Positions 9,656-18,731 of a DNA stretch of 59,566 nt are shown here, piece after piece; position 1 is the stretch's first letter; each line of letters begins with the position of its first letter. The translations under genes were made by a program, and so were the position numbers. The stretch lies in NCBI GenBank assembly GCA_947174495.1, contig CAMWJC010000010.1, forward strand, positions 1 to 59,566, in the 5' to 3' direction. Origin of the DNA: an uncultured Lachnospiraceae bacterium. GTDB taxonomy: Bacteria; Bacillota; Clostridia; Lachnospirales; Lachnospiraceae. The notes beneath the pieces are model-generated. The model ran no database searches. It had not been told where the DNA came from and saw nothing but the letters and a program-made list of their open reading frames with translations.

Positions 9656-10311
9656 TGGTAAATACAGAACAACATAAAATTGAATATTTATTACCGGAAG
9701 AGATTGAAAAGCGGAGTTTTGAGATCATCAGTGAGGAACTTGTGCAAAGGGGCATTCAGATTCCGGCAGAGCAGGAATTAATTACAAAACGTGTCATACA
9801 TACCAGTGCTGATTTTGATTATGCCGAAACACTCTGTTATTCAAAAGGAGCGGTAACAACCATAAAAGAACTGATCAGAAATGGCGCTGATATTGTAACG
9901 GATACCAATATGGCGCTTTCAGGGATCAATAAGCGGGCGCTTTCGAAATTTGGCGGCATGGCACACTGCTTTATGGCGGATGAAGAGGTTGCATTACTGG
10001 CAAAGCAAAGGAATATGACGCGGGCGGCTGTCAGTATGGAAAAAGCATCAGCCATTGAAAAGCCGGTGATTTTTGCAATCGGCAATGCGCCAACTGCGCT
10101 TATCAAACTGTATGAATTGTTCAGGGAAACGGGTTATACGCCTGCTTTTATTATTGGTGTACCGGTGGGATTTGTCAACGTTGAGGTGGCGAAAGAACTG
10201 ATACTGGGAACGGATATTCCATACATCATAAATCGGGGAAGAAAAGGCGGGAGCAACATTGCGGCGGCAATCTGCAATGCAGTCATTTATCAGGACGAAA
10301 AGAAAATCTAA
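9655..10311 (+). CDS. cbiC: Cobalt-precorrin-8 methylmutase
   Basis: CbiC moves the methyl group from C-11 to C-12, giving cobyrinic acid. The protein has 218 residues from the ATG at 9655, which overlaps the cobD stop; a TTG at 9652 is less likely. It has the catalytic histidine motif RVIHTSADFDYAETL, a GADIVTDTNMALSGI segment, and the FAIGNAPTALIKLYEL and IIGVPVGFVNVEVAKE motifs, all characteristic of CbiC/CobH. The length is normal. After the stop a small dyad (AGTTTGT/ACAAACT, about 10311-10332) lies before cbiD. Confidence 0.95.
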   Translation: MVNTEQHKIEYLLPEEIEKRSFEIISEELVQRGIQIPAEQELITKRVIHTSADFDYAETLCYSKGAVTTIKELIRNGADIVTDTNMALSGINKRALSKFGGMAHCFMADEEVALLAKQRNMTRAAVSMEKASAIEKPVIFAIGNAPTALIKLYELFRETGYTPAFIIGVPVGFVNVEVAKELILGTDIPYIINRGRKGGSNIAAAICNAVIYQDEKKI

Positions 10312-10394
10312 GTTTGTAAAGTACACAAACTAAGATTTTCTAAGTTTCGTCTGAAAGAATCGCTGTGCAATTCTTCCGAAGGAGAAAACATAAA

Positions 10395-11570
10395 ATGAGA
10401 TACGGTTTTACTACCGGGAGCTGTGCGGCGGCAGCAGCAAAAGCCGCAGCCTACATGCTTCTGACGGGACAAAGAAAGACGGAAATTGCGATAGAAACAC
10501 CGAAAGGAATTCCATATCATGCAAAGATTCTGGATATCCGGTGCGGAGAAAACGAAGTAAGCTGCGCTGTGGAAAAGGACGGAGGGGATGACCCGGACGT
10601 TACAACAGGCACATGGATCTATGCAAAGGTTTCCCGTCCGGAAAATGTATCCTGTGAGGAAAATATATCCTGTGAGAAAAATATATCTCATGGGATATAT
10701 AGAGAAAACCAGAGGCAGGAAATTGTCATTGATGGCGGAGCCGGTGTGGGAAGGGTGACAAGGCCGGGGCTTGACCAGCCTGTGGGAAGTGCAGCTATCA
10801 ACCATGTTCCAAGGGAAATGATAAAAAAGGAAGTATTGGAGGTTTGCAGATGTGTGGACTATCAGGGAAGCCTGCAGGTTGAAATTTCTGTGCCCCAAGG
10901 TGAAGAACTGTGCCAGCGTACCTTTAATCCAAGACTTGGAATTGTGGGAGGAATCTCTATATTAGGGACAAGTGGTATTGTGGAGCCTATGAGCAGTCAA
11001 GCACTTCTGGATACGATTAAGATCGAACTGCGTCAGAGGAGGGAATTAGGGTTTGATTATGTTGCGGTATCGCCGGGAAACTATGGTCTGGATTTTTTGA
11101 GGGAGACTTATGGATATGATCTGGACAGGAGCGTGAAATGCAGCAATTTTATAGGGGAAACCATTGATATGGCAGTGGAGCTTGGATTTTGCAAAATGCT
11201 CCTGACCGGTCATTTAGGAAAACTGATTAAGGTTGCCGGTGGGATTATGAATACACATTCTAAAGAAGCGGATTGCAGAATGGAGCTTCTGGCAGCATTT
11301 TCCATAAGGGAGCAGATGGAACCATCAAAAGTCAGGGAAATACTGGATTGTGTGACAACGCAGGGAGCAATCCCAATTATAGAGGAAAGCGGAAAATTGC
11401 GTCAGATCATGGACAGGATCGCAGAGCGTATTTGTTATTACATGGAAATGCGTGCGGGAGGAAAGCTGAAAACAGATTGTATTTTATACGCTAATGGGTT
11501 CGGAGAACTGGCAAAAAGTAAGGGGGTAGAAGAATGGTTTACTTTGTTGGGGCAGGAACAGGGGCGGTAG
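10395..11570 (+). CDS. cbiD: Cobalt-precorrin-5B C1-methyltransferase
   Basis: CbiD methylates C-1 of the corrin ring in the anaerobic pathway. The protein is 391 residues from the ATG at 10395, with GAAGGAGA 10-15 bases upstream; a GTG at 10365 would add a non-homologous tail. It opens with the signature MRYGFTTGSCAAAAAKAA and has the GVGRVTRPGLDQPVGSAAIN and EPMSSQALLDTI motifs. A surface loop near residues 84-100 is encoded by three imperfect 18-bp direct repeats (10646-10699), giving a locally repetitive ENVSCEENISCEKNISH-like insert. The family normally lacks this, so the protein is slightly long. The 3' end overlaps cbiF by 37 bp. Confidence 0.95.
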   Translation: MRYGFTTGSCAAAAAKAAAYMLLTGQRKTEIAIETPKGIPYHAKILDIRCGENEVSCAVEKDGGDDPDVTTGTWIYAKVSRPENVSCEENISCEKNISHGIYRENQRQEIVIDGGAGVGRVTRPGLDQPVGSAAINHVPREMIKKEVLEVCRCVDYQGSLQVEISVPQGEELCQRTFNPRLGIVGGISILGTSGIVEPMSSQALLDTIKIELRQRRELGFDYVAVSPGNYGLDFLRETYGYDLDRSVKCSNFIGETIDMAVELGFCKMLLTGHLGKLIKVAGGIMNTHSKEADCRMELLAAFSIREQMEPSKVREILDCVTTQGAIPIIEESGKLRQIMDRIAERICYYMEMRAGGKLKTDCILYANGFGELAKSKGVEEWFTLLGQEQGR

Positions 11571-12328
11571 ATTTGATCACGGTCAGAGGTATGCGCTTGT
11601 TGGAACAGGCGGATGTGATTATTTATGCCGGTTCTCTGGTAAATCCGGAATTGCTTGTGTATGCAAAGAAGGATTGCGAGACGTATAACAGCGCTAAACT
11701 GACACTAGAGGAAGTGATCCGAATTATGGAAGAAGCGGAGAAGGAAGGGAAGCTGATCGTTCGCCTTCATACAGGGGATCCGAGCATTTATGGGGCAGTC
11801 AGGGAGCAGATGGATGAACTGGACAGACTTGGAATTTCTTATGAGAGCTGCCCGGGGGTGAGCGCCTGCTTTGGGGCGGCGTCATCCTTAAATCTGGAAT
11901 ATACCCTGCCGGGAATTTCACAATCCTTAATTATCACAAGAATGGAAGGCAGGACGGGAGTGCCAGAGAAAGAAAGCATCGAAAGCATGGCAGCGCACCA
12001 GGCATCTATGGCAATCTATCTAAGTGCAGGAATGATTCAGGAACTATGCAGGCGATTGGTTTTGGGAGGATATAAAAAGACCACACCGGCAGCTCTTGTT
12101 TACAAAGCAACCTGGGATGAGGAAGAGGCATATATCGGTACAATTGATACCCTGTACGATATATCTGTGGAGCATGGAATTACGAAAACTGCGTTAATTT
12201 TGGTTGGAGATGCGATTGCCCACCAGAATTATCAAAAATCGCGACTGTATGCTGCTGACTTTTCAACAGGATTCCGCGAAAGAAGCAGTGATATTCTTGA
12301 AAAGTCGCTTTTAAAGGAGCAGTCATGA
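11534..12328 (+). CDS. cbiF: Cobalt-precorrin-4 C11-methyltransferase
   Basis: CbiF/CobM uses S-adenosylmethionine to methylate C-11. This 264-residue protein is full length for the tetrapyrrole methylase family. It has the N-terminal VGAGTGAVDLITVRG and ADVIIYAGSLV motifs, the GDPSIYGAVREQMDEL motif and the SCPGVSACFGAASSL segment that contact SAM. Its start lies inside cbiD and it ends four bases into cbiG (ATGA). The GAGxGxxxLxTxxG opening separates it from CbiH (GxGPGxxExxT) and CbiE in the same operon. Confidence 0.94.
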   Translation: MVYFVGAGTGAVDLITVRGMRLLEQADVIIYAGSLVNPELLVYAKKDCETYNSAKLTLEEVIRIMEEAEKEGKLIVRLHTGDPSIYGAVREQMDELDRLGISYESCPGVSACFGAASSLNLEYTLPGISQSLIITRMEGRTGVPEKESIESMAAHQASMAIYLSAGMIQELCRRLVLGGYKKTTPAALVYKATWDEEEAYIGTIDTLYDISVEHGITKTALILVGDAIAHQNYQKSRLYAADFSTGFRERSSDILEKSLLKEQS

Positions 12329-13425
12329 GATTAAGTATCATCAGTTTTACGGAGAACGGAAAAAGGCTTTCGGAACGTATTGCGGAGCTATTGAAAAAAG
12401 GAGACTCAAAGAGTCTTTCAAAAACAGAACCACTCTTATTTACGAAATGTGAAGCGTGCAAGAAAAATAGTGCCGGCTCTTCTGTTTTGTTTGTAGAAAA
12501 ATCGGTAGGAGATTGGGCAAAAGAACAGATGCAGGAGAAAAATGCACTGCTGTTTATCGGTGCCTGCGGAATTGCGGTCAGGGCAATCGCACTTTCCCTT
12601 ACGGATAAGCTGCATGATGTTCCTGTGCTGGTAATGGACGAGAGGAGCAGATATGTGATTCCGCTTCTGGCCGGCCATGTGGGCGGTGCAAATGAATTGG
12701 CGGATTATCTTGCCGGTAAAACAGGAGCAGAGTCGGTAATCACGACAGCAACAGATATCAATAATAAGTTTGCAGTGGATTTGTTTGCCAAAAGAAACAA
12801 TTTCTTTATTGAGAATAAGGAAGGAATTGTTAAAGTATCGTCAAAAGTGCTGGCGGGGGAAGTAATAACTATTTCCATAGAACCGGGGCACGGAGCTGAT
12901 GGGACAGGGAAAAGCTGCCTTCCCTCAGGCATCCGCCTTGCAGCTTATCCACCGGAAGGATTTGTTGATGTTTTGATCACTTCAAAAGAAGATAAATTTA
13001 ATGCAGCTCTTGTGCTCAGGCCTAGGGAGTATGTGATAGGGCTGGGCTGCAAAAAGAGAAAGGGTATAGAGGAAATTAATGCTTTTGTCACAAAGAAAAT
13101 GAAAGAATTGGGTATTACTGCCGCCCAGGTTTATGCAGCTGCTTCCATTTCATTAAAAAGTGAAGAACAGGGAATCGTCAGCTGGTGCAATAAGGAGGGG
13201 ATTCTCTTTTTGACTTATACCTCAGAAGAATTGCAAGAGGTAAAAGGAAGCTTTACAGGTTCTTCTTTTGTCAGGGAAAAGACAGGAGTCGATAATGTGT
13301 GTGAAAGAGCGGCGTTGAAAGCCTGTGGGGACAAAGGGAAGCTGCTTACTCCAAAGTATGCGGAAAATGGAATGACGATTGCGGTGGCAAAAAGAGAGTG
13401 GAAGGTGTGTTTTGATGAAAAATAG
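12325..13425 (+). CDS. cbiG: Cobalt-precorrin-5A hydrolase
   Basis: CbiG opens the delta-lactone ring and releases the two-carbon fragment as acetaldehyde. The 366-residue protein has the N-terminal domain (LFIGACGIAVRAIA, then PLLAGHVGGANELAD) and a C-terminal domain opening with the conserved GLGCKKRKGIEEINAF and ending near the SVCERAAL-like segment (VDNVCERAALKACG). Both domains of the usual CbiG are present. Start and stop overlap the neighbours on both sides (4 bp and 11 bp), in keeping with coupled translation. Confidence 0.94.
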   Translation: MRLSIISFTENGKRLSERIAELLKKGDSKSLSKTEPLLFTKCEACKKNSAGSSVLFVEKSVGDWAKEQMQEKNALLFIGACGIAVRAIALSLTDKLHDVPVLVMDERSRYVIPLLAGHVGGANELADYLAGKTGAESVITTATDINNKFAVDLFAKRNNFFIENKEGIVKVSSKVLAGEVITISIEPGHGADGTGKSCLPSGIRLAAYPPEGFVDVLITSKEDKFNAALVLRPREYVIGLGCKKRKGIEEINAFVTKKMKELGITAAQVYAAASISLKSEEQGIVSWCNKEGILFLTYTSEELQEVKGSFTGSSFVREKTGVDNVCERAALKACGDKGKLLTPKYAENGMTIAVAKREWKVCFDEK

Positions 13426-14176
13426 AATCTATATCATAGGAATGGGACCGGGCAGGGAAGAAATGATGACAGGGGAGGCAATCTACGCGCTTGAGCAGGC
13501 AGATGTCATTGTGGGCTATACTACCTATCTAAAGCTGCTAGGACAGCGTTTTCAAGGGAAGGAGCTGTTATCTACCCCTATGCGTCAGGAAGAGGAACGG
13601 TGCAGATTATGCTTTGAGGAAGCAAAAAAGGGGAAAAAGGTGGCGCTTGTGTGCAGCGGTGACGCAGGGATTTATGGACTGGCATCGTTGATGTATGAGA
13701 TTGGAAGAGAATATCCGGAAACAGAGCTTTTCGTTATTGCAGGGATTACAGCGGCAAGCAGCGGGGCAGCAGTCCTGGGGTCACCTCTTAATCATGATTT
13801 TTGTGTGGTCAGCCTGAGCGATCTGCTGACACCATGGGAGAAGATTGAAAAAAGGCTTGAAGCTGCCGCAGCAGGTGATTTTGTCATTGTGCTTTATAAC
13901 CCATCCAGTCATAAAAGAAAAGATTATCTGATGCGGGCCTGTAATATTCTGCTTCGAAGCATAGAGGAGGAACGTATCTGTGGTTATGTTGAAAATATTG
14001 GAAGAGAAGGGACAAAGGCAGATATCTGTACCTTAAAGCAGTTAAGGGAGATGGAAGTAAATATGTTTACCACGGTATTTATCGGAAGCTCCGGATCGGA
14101 GAACATAGGAGGGAAATTTGTCACAAGGAGAGGGTATAAGATTGAAAAAAATACTGATATTTGCGGGAACAACTGA
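13415..14176 (+). CDS. cbiH: Cobalt-factor III / precorrin-3B C17-methyltransferase
   Basis: CbiH methylates C-17 and contracts the ring. The protein is 253 residues from the ATG at 13415 (GAAGGTG a few bases upstream); the frame upstream of it belongs to the cbiG coding region. It opens with the diagnostic IIGMGPGREEMMTGEA, followed by ADVIVGYTTYLKLL, the VCSGDAGIYGLASLM loop and VIAGITAASSGAAVLG. The C-terminal ENIGREGTKADICTL segment is also typical. The length is normal. It overlaps the fused cbiJ-cbiE-cbiT gene by 35 bp. Confidence 0.94.
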   Translation: MKNRIYIIGMGPGREEMMTGEAIYALEQADVIVGYTTYLKLLGQRFQGKELLSTPMRQEEERCRLCFEEAKKGKKVALVCSGDAGIYGLASLMYEIGREYPETELFVIAGITAASSGAAVLGSPLNHDFCVVSLSDLLTPWEKIEKRLEAAAAGDFVIVLYNPSSHKRKDYLMRACNILLRSIEEERICGYVENIGREGTKADICTLKQLREMEVNMFTTVFIGSSGSENIGGKFVTRRGYKIEKNTDICGNN

Positions 14177-16226
14177 GGGAAGAAGATTATCGGAATGCCT
14201 TGCGGAGGCAGGGATAAGCCATACGCTCTGCGTGGCAACAGAATATGGGGAGATTGTATTGAAACCAAATCCCCTTGTAACAGTGCGTCAGGGGAGAATG
14301 GCACAGGAAGAAATCAGAGAATTGCTTTTCGAAGAGAATTATGAGGTGGTAATTGATGCAACACATCCTTATGCAGAGATTGTTACCCGGAATATCAAAG
14401 GAGCTGTAAAAGAGCTTAAGGATATGGGGAGAACAATATCTTATCTGCGGCTGAAAAGAGAGGAAGGAAAAAAGCCGGAGGGTGTTATACATAGTATGTA
14501 TGAAAATGAAGGACAGATTACCTTTTTTGAGACAGTCAGGGACTGCGCAATAGCACTGAAAGGTATAGAAGGAAATATTCTTCTCACTACAGGAAGCAAG
14601 GAACTGTCAGATTTCTGTACGTTTAAGGAAATAAAAAACAGGCTTTATGTCAGAGTTCTTCCCAGCATGGAGAGTCTTTCTGTGTGCATGGAGCAGGGAA
14701 TATGCGGAAAGCAGGTCATAGCCATGCAGGGGCCATTTTCAGCAGCGATGAATGAAGCAATGATACATCAGTATCATATTTCCCATCTGGTTACAAAAGA
14801 AAGCGGTGCATCTGGAGGATACGGGGAAAAGCTGGAAGCAGCCAGGAGGGCAGGAATACAGGTGTTTGTGATAGGACGTCCGGAGGGAGAAGAAGGGTAT
14901 TCTTTCTTTGAGACAGGGAAAGAACTGGAAAAGATCTGCGGACGAAGGATTCCTTTCAGAGGGCAGATGCGGATCATCCTTGCCGGTATAGGTATGGGCA
15001 GTGAAAGCGGGATGACAGGAGAAGTCTGTGAGGCAATAAAGGAAGCTGATATTCTATTAGGTGCGGAAAGAATGCTGTCACGCTATCAGCCAAAGATTGA
15101 AAAACACCCTTTTTATCAGGCAGAACAGATTATTCCATATTTAGAGGAATTACAGGAGAAAACAGTTCTCTCAGAAGATAGAAATGTTGTGATCCTTATG
15201 TCCGGCGACAGTGGTTTTTACAGTGGGTGCAGGCGGTTGTATGAGGCACTGGATATGGAAATCAGAGGCGGAAGGCTTAAGGCTTCCCTGCATGTTATGC
15301 CGGGGATTTCTTCGATATCTTATCTGGCTGCCTGCATTGGGGAAAGCTATCAGGATGCGTCCATTTACAGTATGCACGGAAAGGAACTGCGCAATCTGGC
15401 ACGGAAGATCAAAAACAGCCCGAAAATCTTTTTGCTGACTTCCGGAGTGAAAGATGTGAACCGGCTGGGAGAACTGCTTATGGAAGCAGATTTGACAGAA
15501 TGTGAAGTCATAACCGGATATCAGTTGTCTTATGAGGAGCAGCAGATTGAAAAGCATACACCATCTGAATGCAGCAGGCTGCGGGAGGAAGGGCTGTATA
15601 CCTGCTTTGTGAAAAATCCCCGTGCAGAAAAAAGGAGACTGACACATGGGATCAAGGATGAAGAGTTTATCAGAGATAATGTTCCTATGACAAAAGAGGA
15701 GGTAAGGGAAGCTGCTATCTGTAAACTGCGGCTTTGGGAAAATGCAGTGGTTTATGATATTGGCAGCGGCACCGGTTCGGTTGCGGTGGAGATCGCGGGG
15801 ATTTCTGATGAGATACAAATATATGCTCTGGAAAGAAATCGGGAAGCGGTTTCTCTGATCGAAAAAAACAAAGTGAAACACGGGCTGCAGAACATAACAG
15901 TAATCGAAGGGACAGCACCGGAAAGCCTTGTGGGACTTCCGGCGGCGACACATGCGTATATAGGAGGAAGCGGAGGAAGAATGAAAGAAATACTGCAATC
16001 ATTATATCGGCTTAATCCGTGGATGCGAATTGTGATAAGCGCAGTCAGTCTGGAAACAATCTGTGAAATACGGGAAGTGCTGAGAACCTTTCCGGTAAAG
16101 GGAGAAGAAATTGTGCAGTTACAGGTAAGCCGGGCAAGAGAGGTGGGAAAATATCATTTAATGCAGGCGGAAAATCCCATCTGGCTCTGTTCCTTTGGCT
16201 TTGGCGGAGGTGCATCATGCAATTAA
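14142..16226 (+). CDS. Trifunctional fusion: precorrin-6A reductase (CbiJ) - C5-methyltransferase (CbiE) - C15-methyltransferase/decarboxylase (CbiT)
   Basis: Three pathway steps are fused in one chain of 694 residues. Residues 1 to about 270 are CbiJ: KKILIFAGTTEGRRLSECLA at the start, then VVIDATHPYAEIVTRNI and KESGASGGYGEKLEAA. Residues about 276-495 are CbiE: RIILAGIGMGSESGMTGEV and LMSGDSGFYSGCRRL. From about 500 CbiT follows: DEEFIRDNVPMTKEEVREA and the SAM motif VYDIGSGTGSVAVEIA. The start is taken as TTG 14142, eight bases after AAGGAGAGGG; an earlier TTG at 14118 has no comparable site. CbiE-CbiT fusions are widespread; the added CbiJ domain is less usual. It would reduce precorrin-6A and methylate C-5 and C-15 in sequence. 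Confidence 0.9.
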   Translation: MKKILIFAGTTEGRRLSECLAEAGISHTLCVATEYGEIVLKPNPLVTVRQGRMAQEEIRELLFEENYEVVIDATHPYAEIVTRNIKGAVKELKDMGRTISYLRLKREEGKKPEGVIHSMYENEGQITFFETVRDCAIALKGIEGNILLTTGSKELSDFCTFKEIKNRLYVRVLPSMESLSVCMEQGICGKQVIAMQGPFSAAMNEAMIHQYHISHLVTKESGASGGYGEKLEAARRAGIQVFVIGRPEGEEGYSFFETGKELEKICGRRIPFRGQMRIILAGIGMGSESGMTGEVCEAIKEADILLGAERMLSRYQPKIEKHPFYQAEQIIPYLEELQEKTVLSEDRNVVILMSGDSGFYSGCRRLYEALDMEIRGGRLKASLHVMPGISSISYLAACIGESYQDASIYSMHGKELRNLARKIKNSPKIFLLTSGVKDVNRLGELLMEADLTECEVITGYQLSYEEQQIEKHTPSECSRLREEGLYTCFVKNPRAEKRRLTHGIKDEEFIRDNVPMTKEEVREAAICKLRLWENAVVYDIGSGTGSVAVEIAGISDEIQIYALERNREAVSLIEKNKVKHGLQNITVIEGTAPESLVGLPAATHAYIGGSGGRMKEILQSLYRLNPWMRIVISAVSLETICEIREVLRTFPVKGEEIVQLQVSRAREVGKYHLMQAENPIWLCSFGFGGGASCN

Positions 16227-17632
16227 GGAGAGTCATGATAGCCGCACCGAAGAGTGGAAGCGGAAAAACGATGATTACCTGTGCCCTGTTACAGGCCTTA
16301 AAGAACAGGGGAGAAAAAGTGCTTTCTTATAAATGCGGACCGGATTACATTGATCCCATGTTCCATGAAAAAGCGCTGGGTGTCCCTGCCGGAAATCTGG
16401 ATACATTTTTTACAGAGGAAGAAGAAACCAGAAGGATTTTGGCAGGCAGTGCAGAAGAAGAAAACATTGCAGTCTTGGAAGGAGTTATGGGGCTGTTTGA
16501 TGGATTGGGTGGAAGCCGGGAAGAGGGTTCTTCCTATCATCTGGCAAAAGTGACAAAAACACCGATTGTACTTGTGGCAGATGTAAAAGGAATGGGAGTC
16601 CGGTCTATGATTCCTCTGATTGCCGGATTTTTACTTTATGATAAGGAGCGGCTGATTAAAGGGGTACTATTGAACCGGATATCAGAAGGGTATTATAAGA
16701 CGGTGAAACCGCTGATAGAAGAAGAATTACAGATTCCTGTTTTAGGCTTTATTCCGGAAGCAAAGGATTTATGTATTGAGAGCCGGCATTTGGGGCTGGT
16801 CATGCCGCAGGAACTTAACGGAATAAAGGAAAAACTGCAAAAGATGGCTGAAAGGTTGGAAAATACAGTCTCTGTTTCCACAATCATGGAAATAGCGGAA
16901 AGCGCGGAAGAAATGGACATTGATAAAGAGCATATGGAAGATATTAATCTTCCGGAAGAAATGGCCCTTCCAAAAGATAAACCTGTAATTGCAGTGGCAA
17001 AAGATGAGGCGTTTTGTTTTTATTACAGAGAAAATCTCTTGCTGCTTGAGAAAAGCGGAGCAGAAATAAAATATTTTTCTCCCATTTGGGATCAGGAATT
17101 GCCGCCAGGCTGTCATGGGATTTTACTTGGAGGCGGTTATCCGGAACTGTATGCAGAAAAACTGAGTTTAAATCATAGTATGCATAAGGCAATCCGGCAG
17201 GCAGTGGAAAGCGGAATGCCCATAGTGGCAGAGTGTGGTGGTTTTATGTATCTGCATTCTTTCTTGACAGACCAAAATGGAATAGATCATGCCATGGCCG
17301 GAGTACTACCGGGAAGGTGCTTTTACACAGACAGGCTGGTGCGCTTTGGCTATATCGAAATGCAGGAAGAAAAGAATTTTTTTCTGTCAAAAGGAAAAAG
17401 AATCAAAGGCCACGAGTTTCATTATTTTGACAGTACAGACAATGGAAATGGGGCAGCGGCGTTAAAACCGGTAACGGGCAGGAGTTATTCCTGTATTATA
17501 GCAGGAGAAAATTATTGGATGGGTTTTCCGCATCTGTATTATCCTTCCAATCCGGAATTTGCCCGGTCATTTGTTGAAAAAGCATCACAGTATAAAAAGG
17601 AAAGAGAAAGCAGGATAAAAACTGGAAAATGA
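16217..17632 (+). CDS. cbiA: Cobyrinic acid a,c-diamide synthase
   Basis: CbiA amidates the a and c side chains of cobyrinic acid with glutamine and ATP. The 471-residue protein has an N-terminal P-loop ATPase domain (MIAAPKSGSGKTMITCALL, then SYKCGPDYIDPMFH). The C-terminal glutamine amidotransferase domain has the nucleophile Cys in VAECGGFMYLHSF and a C-terminal histidine region (KGHEFHYFD). It overlaps the preceding fusion gene by ten bases; GGCGGAGG lies just upstream of the ATG. It is the last gene of the cobalamin operon: the next gene is convergent, with its 3' end 31 bp away. Confidence 0.95.
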   Translation: MQLRRVMIAAPKSGSGKTMITCALLQALKNRGEKVLSYKCGPDYIDPMFHEKALGVPAGNLDTFFTEEEETRRILAGSAEEENIAVLEGVMGLFDGLGGSREEGSSYHLAKVTKTPIVLVADVKGMGVRSMIPLIAGFLLYDKERLIKGVLLNRISEGYYKTVKPLIEEELQIPVLGFIPEAKDLCIESRHLGLVMPQELNGIKEKLQKMAERLENTVSVSTIMEIAESAEEMDIDKEHMEDINLPEEMALPKDKPVIAVAKDEAFCFYYRENLLLLEKSGAEIKYFSPIWDQELPPGCHGILLGGGYPELYAEKLSLNHSMHKAIRQAVESGMPIVAECGGFMYLHSFLTDQNGIDHAMAGVLPGRCFYTDRLVRFGYIEMQEEKNFFLSKGKRIKGHEFHYFDSTDNGNGAAALKPVTGRSYSCIIAGENYWMGFPHLYYPSNPEFARSFVEKASQYKKERESRIKTGK

Positions 17633-17663
17633 ATTATCAGATGCAGGGAATATGGGACGGTAT

Positions 17664-18731
17664 TCAGGATATGGCTGAATATATTCGCTGCGCTTTCTGT
17701 TCAAATACCGCCATAACTGTGGCAATCTCATGGGGATTGATAGTTTCCTGGTCTTCGGCATATAGGGCGAGAAATAGCCGCAGCAGGTGCGTCTTTGCAA
17801 TACCGAAGAGCAGATGCTTTGAAAAGCTATAATCCTCATAGATTTCAAGAAAGTCGGTCAATAGATAATATTCGTAATAGCGATTTAAGATAATTTCTAA
17901 ATCTGGTATTTTCCCGTAAAGGTTTTCCAGCAGGACGGCAAGTTTTTGATTGGCAGTGCGGGGATTCCTTCTGCCTTGAGAACCAAATTTCCGGATATAT
18001 TTTCGACATAATTGATATAAAAGCGGTGATATGGTACGGAGTTTTGGATAATAAAAGCCGTTAAAAAGCCAAGTGTCTATTTTTTCACAGGTCATTTGGT
18101 AATGCTCCCGGGATTCGTAATCCTGTGGGCTTGGAAGGGGTGTTTGACCAAGGCAGGCATTTTGAGAATCCTGTCCGTAATGTAATATCGCCATGTTGTC
18201 AAAAGAGATGCCTCTTTCCAGCATCATAATCAGTTCATCCCTTGCTTTCAGCAGATAATCCAGAAATTCCCTGTCATCGTTTGTGGTGTTTACTTCATAG
18301 CTGACACTGCCTTCTGACACTGTAAATTCAAATGGTCTGTCTCCGGCGGCGGAGGCCAGAAAAAGTCGTGCAGCCTCAGGGCATGCCAGATACAGCGTTT
18401 CTTCGCAAAAAAACTTAAGGTTGTACAGCCGCCTGGGAAACTGGATACATACCGCAGGCATGTAAGAGGAGCCATGCCTTTTCTGTATGCTGCATAGATG
18501 ATCCATTCCCCAAAATGGACAGCCACGAGAGGTGTTCCGAAAAGTGATTACACCCCGTCTTTTCACGGTAAAACAGCGAAGCAGCAACCCCCAAATACCT
18601 TTTTCATTGCGGTATTTAGCGTACACATCAGAGTCAATGGGAATCTTCCAGATGTTGCGGCAGCAGCTTGTCGGACAGTCTTCTGCAATGCAATTGAATT
18701 CGTTGAAAATAGAAATCCGCTTTATCTCCAT
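17664..18731 (-). CDS. FliB-like flagellin lysine-N-methylase family protein
   Basis: This 355-residue protein opens with the cysteine cluster seen in FliB-like proteins: FNCIAEDCPTSCCRNIWKIPID, then GCPFWGMDHLCSIQKRHG and ACPEAARLFL, which could bind an Fe-S cluster or another metal. FliB family members methylate lysines of flagellin in Salmonella, and many Clostridia carry homologues. No flagellar gene is in the window, so the target here is unknown; the nearby pilin-type proteins would be only a speculation. The start ATG (18731 on the minus strand) has AAAGGAG eight bases upstream. It is convergent with cbiA. The length is slightly below the usual roughly 400 residues. Confidence 0.75.
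   Translation of the reverse strand: MEIKRISIFNEFNCIAEDCPTSCCRNIWKIPIDSDVYAKYRNEKGIWGLLLRCFTVKRRGVITFRNTSRGCPFWGMDHLCSIQKRHGSSYMPAVCIQFPRRLYNLKFFCEETLYLACPEAARLFLASAAGDRPFEFTVSEGSVSYEVNTTNDDREFLDYLLKARDELIMMLERGISFDNMAILHYGQDSQNACLGQTPLPSPQDYESREHYQMTCEKIDTWLFNGFYYPKLRTISPLLYQLCRKYIRKFGSQGRRNPRTANQKLAVLLENLYGKIPDLEIILNRYYEYYLLTDFLEIYEDYSFSKHLLFGIAKTHLLRLFLALYAEDQETINPHEIATVMAVFEQKAQRIYSAIS

Noticed and set aside
15171-15998. A 275-codon minus-strand frame across the cbiJ-cbiE-cbiT gene.
   Set aside because: It is antisense to recognisable CbiE/CbiT domains and has no ribosome site or family features.
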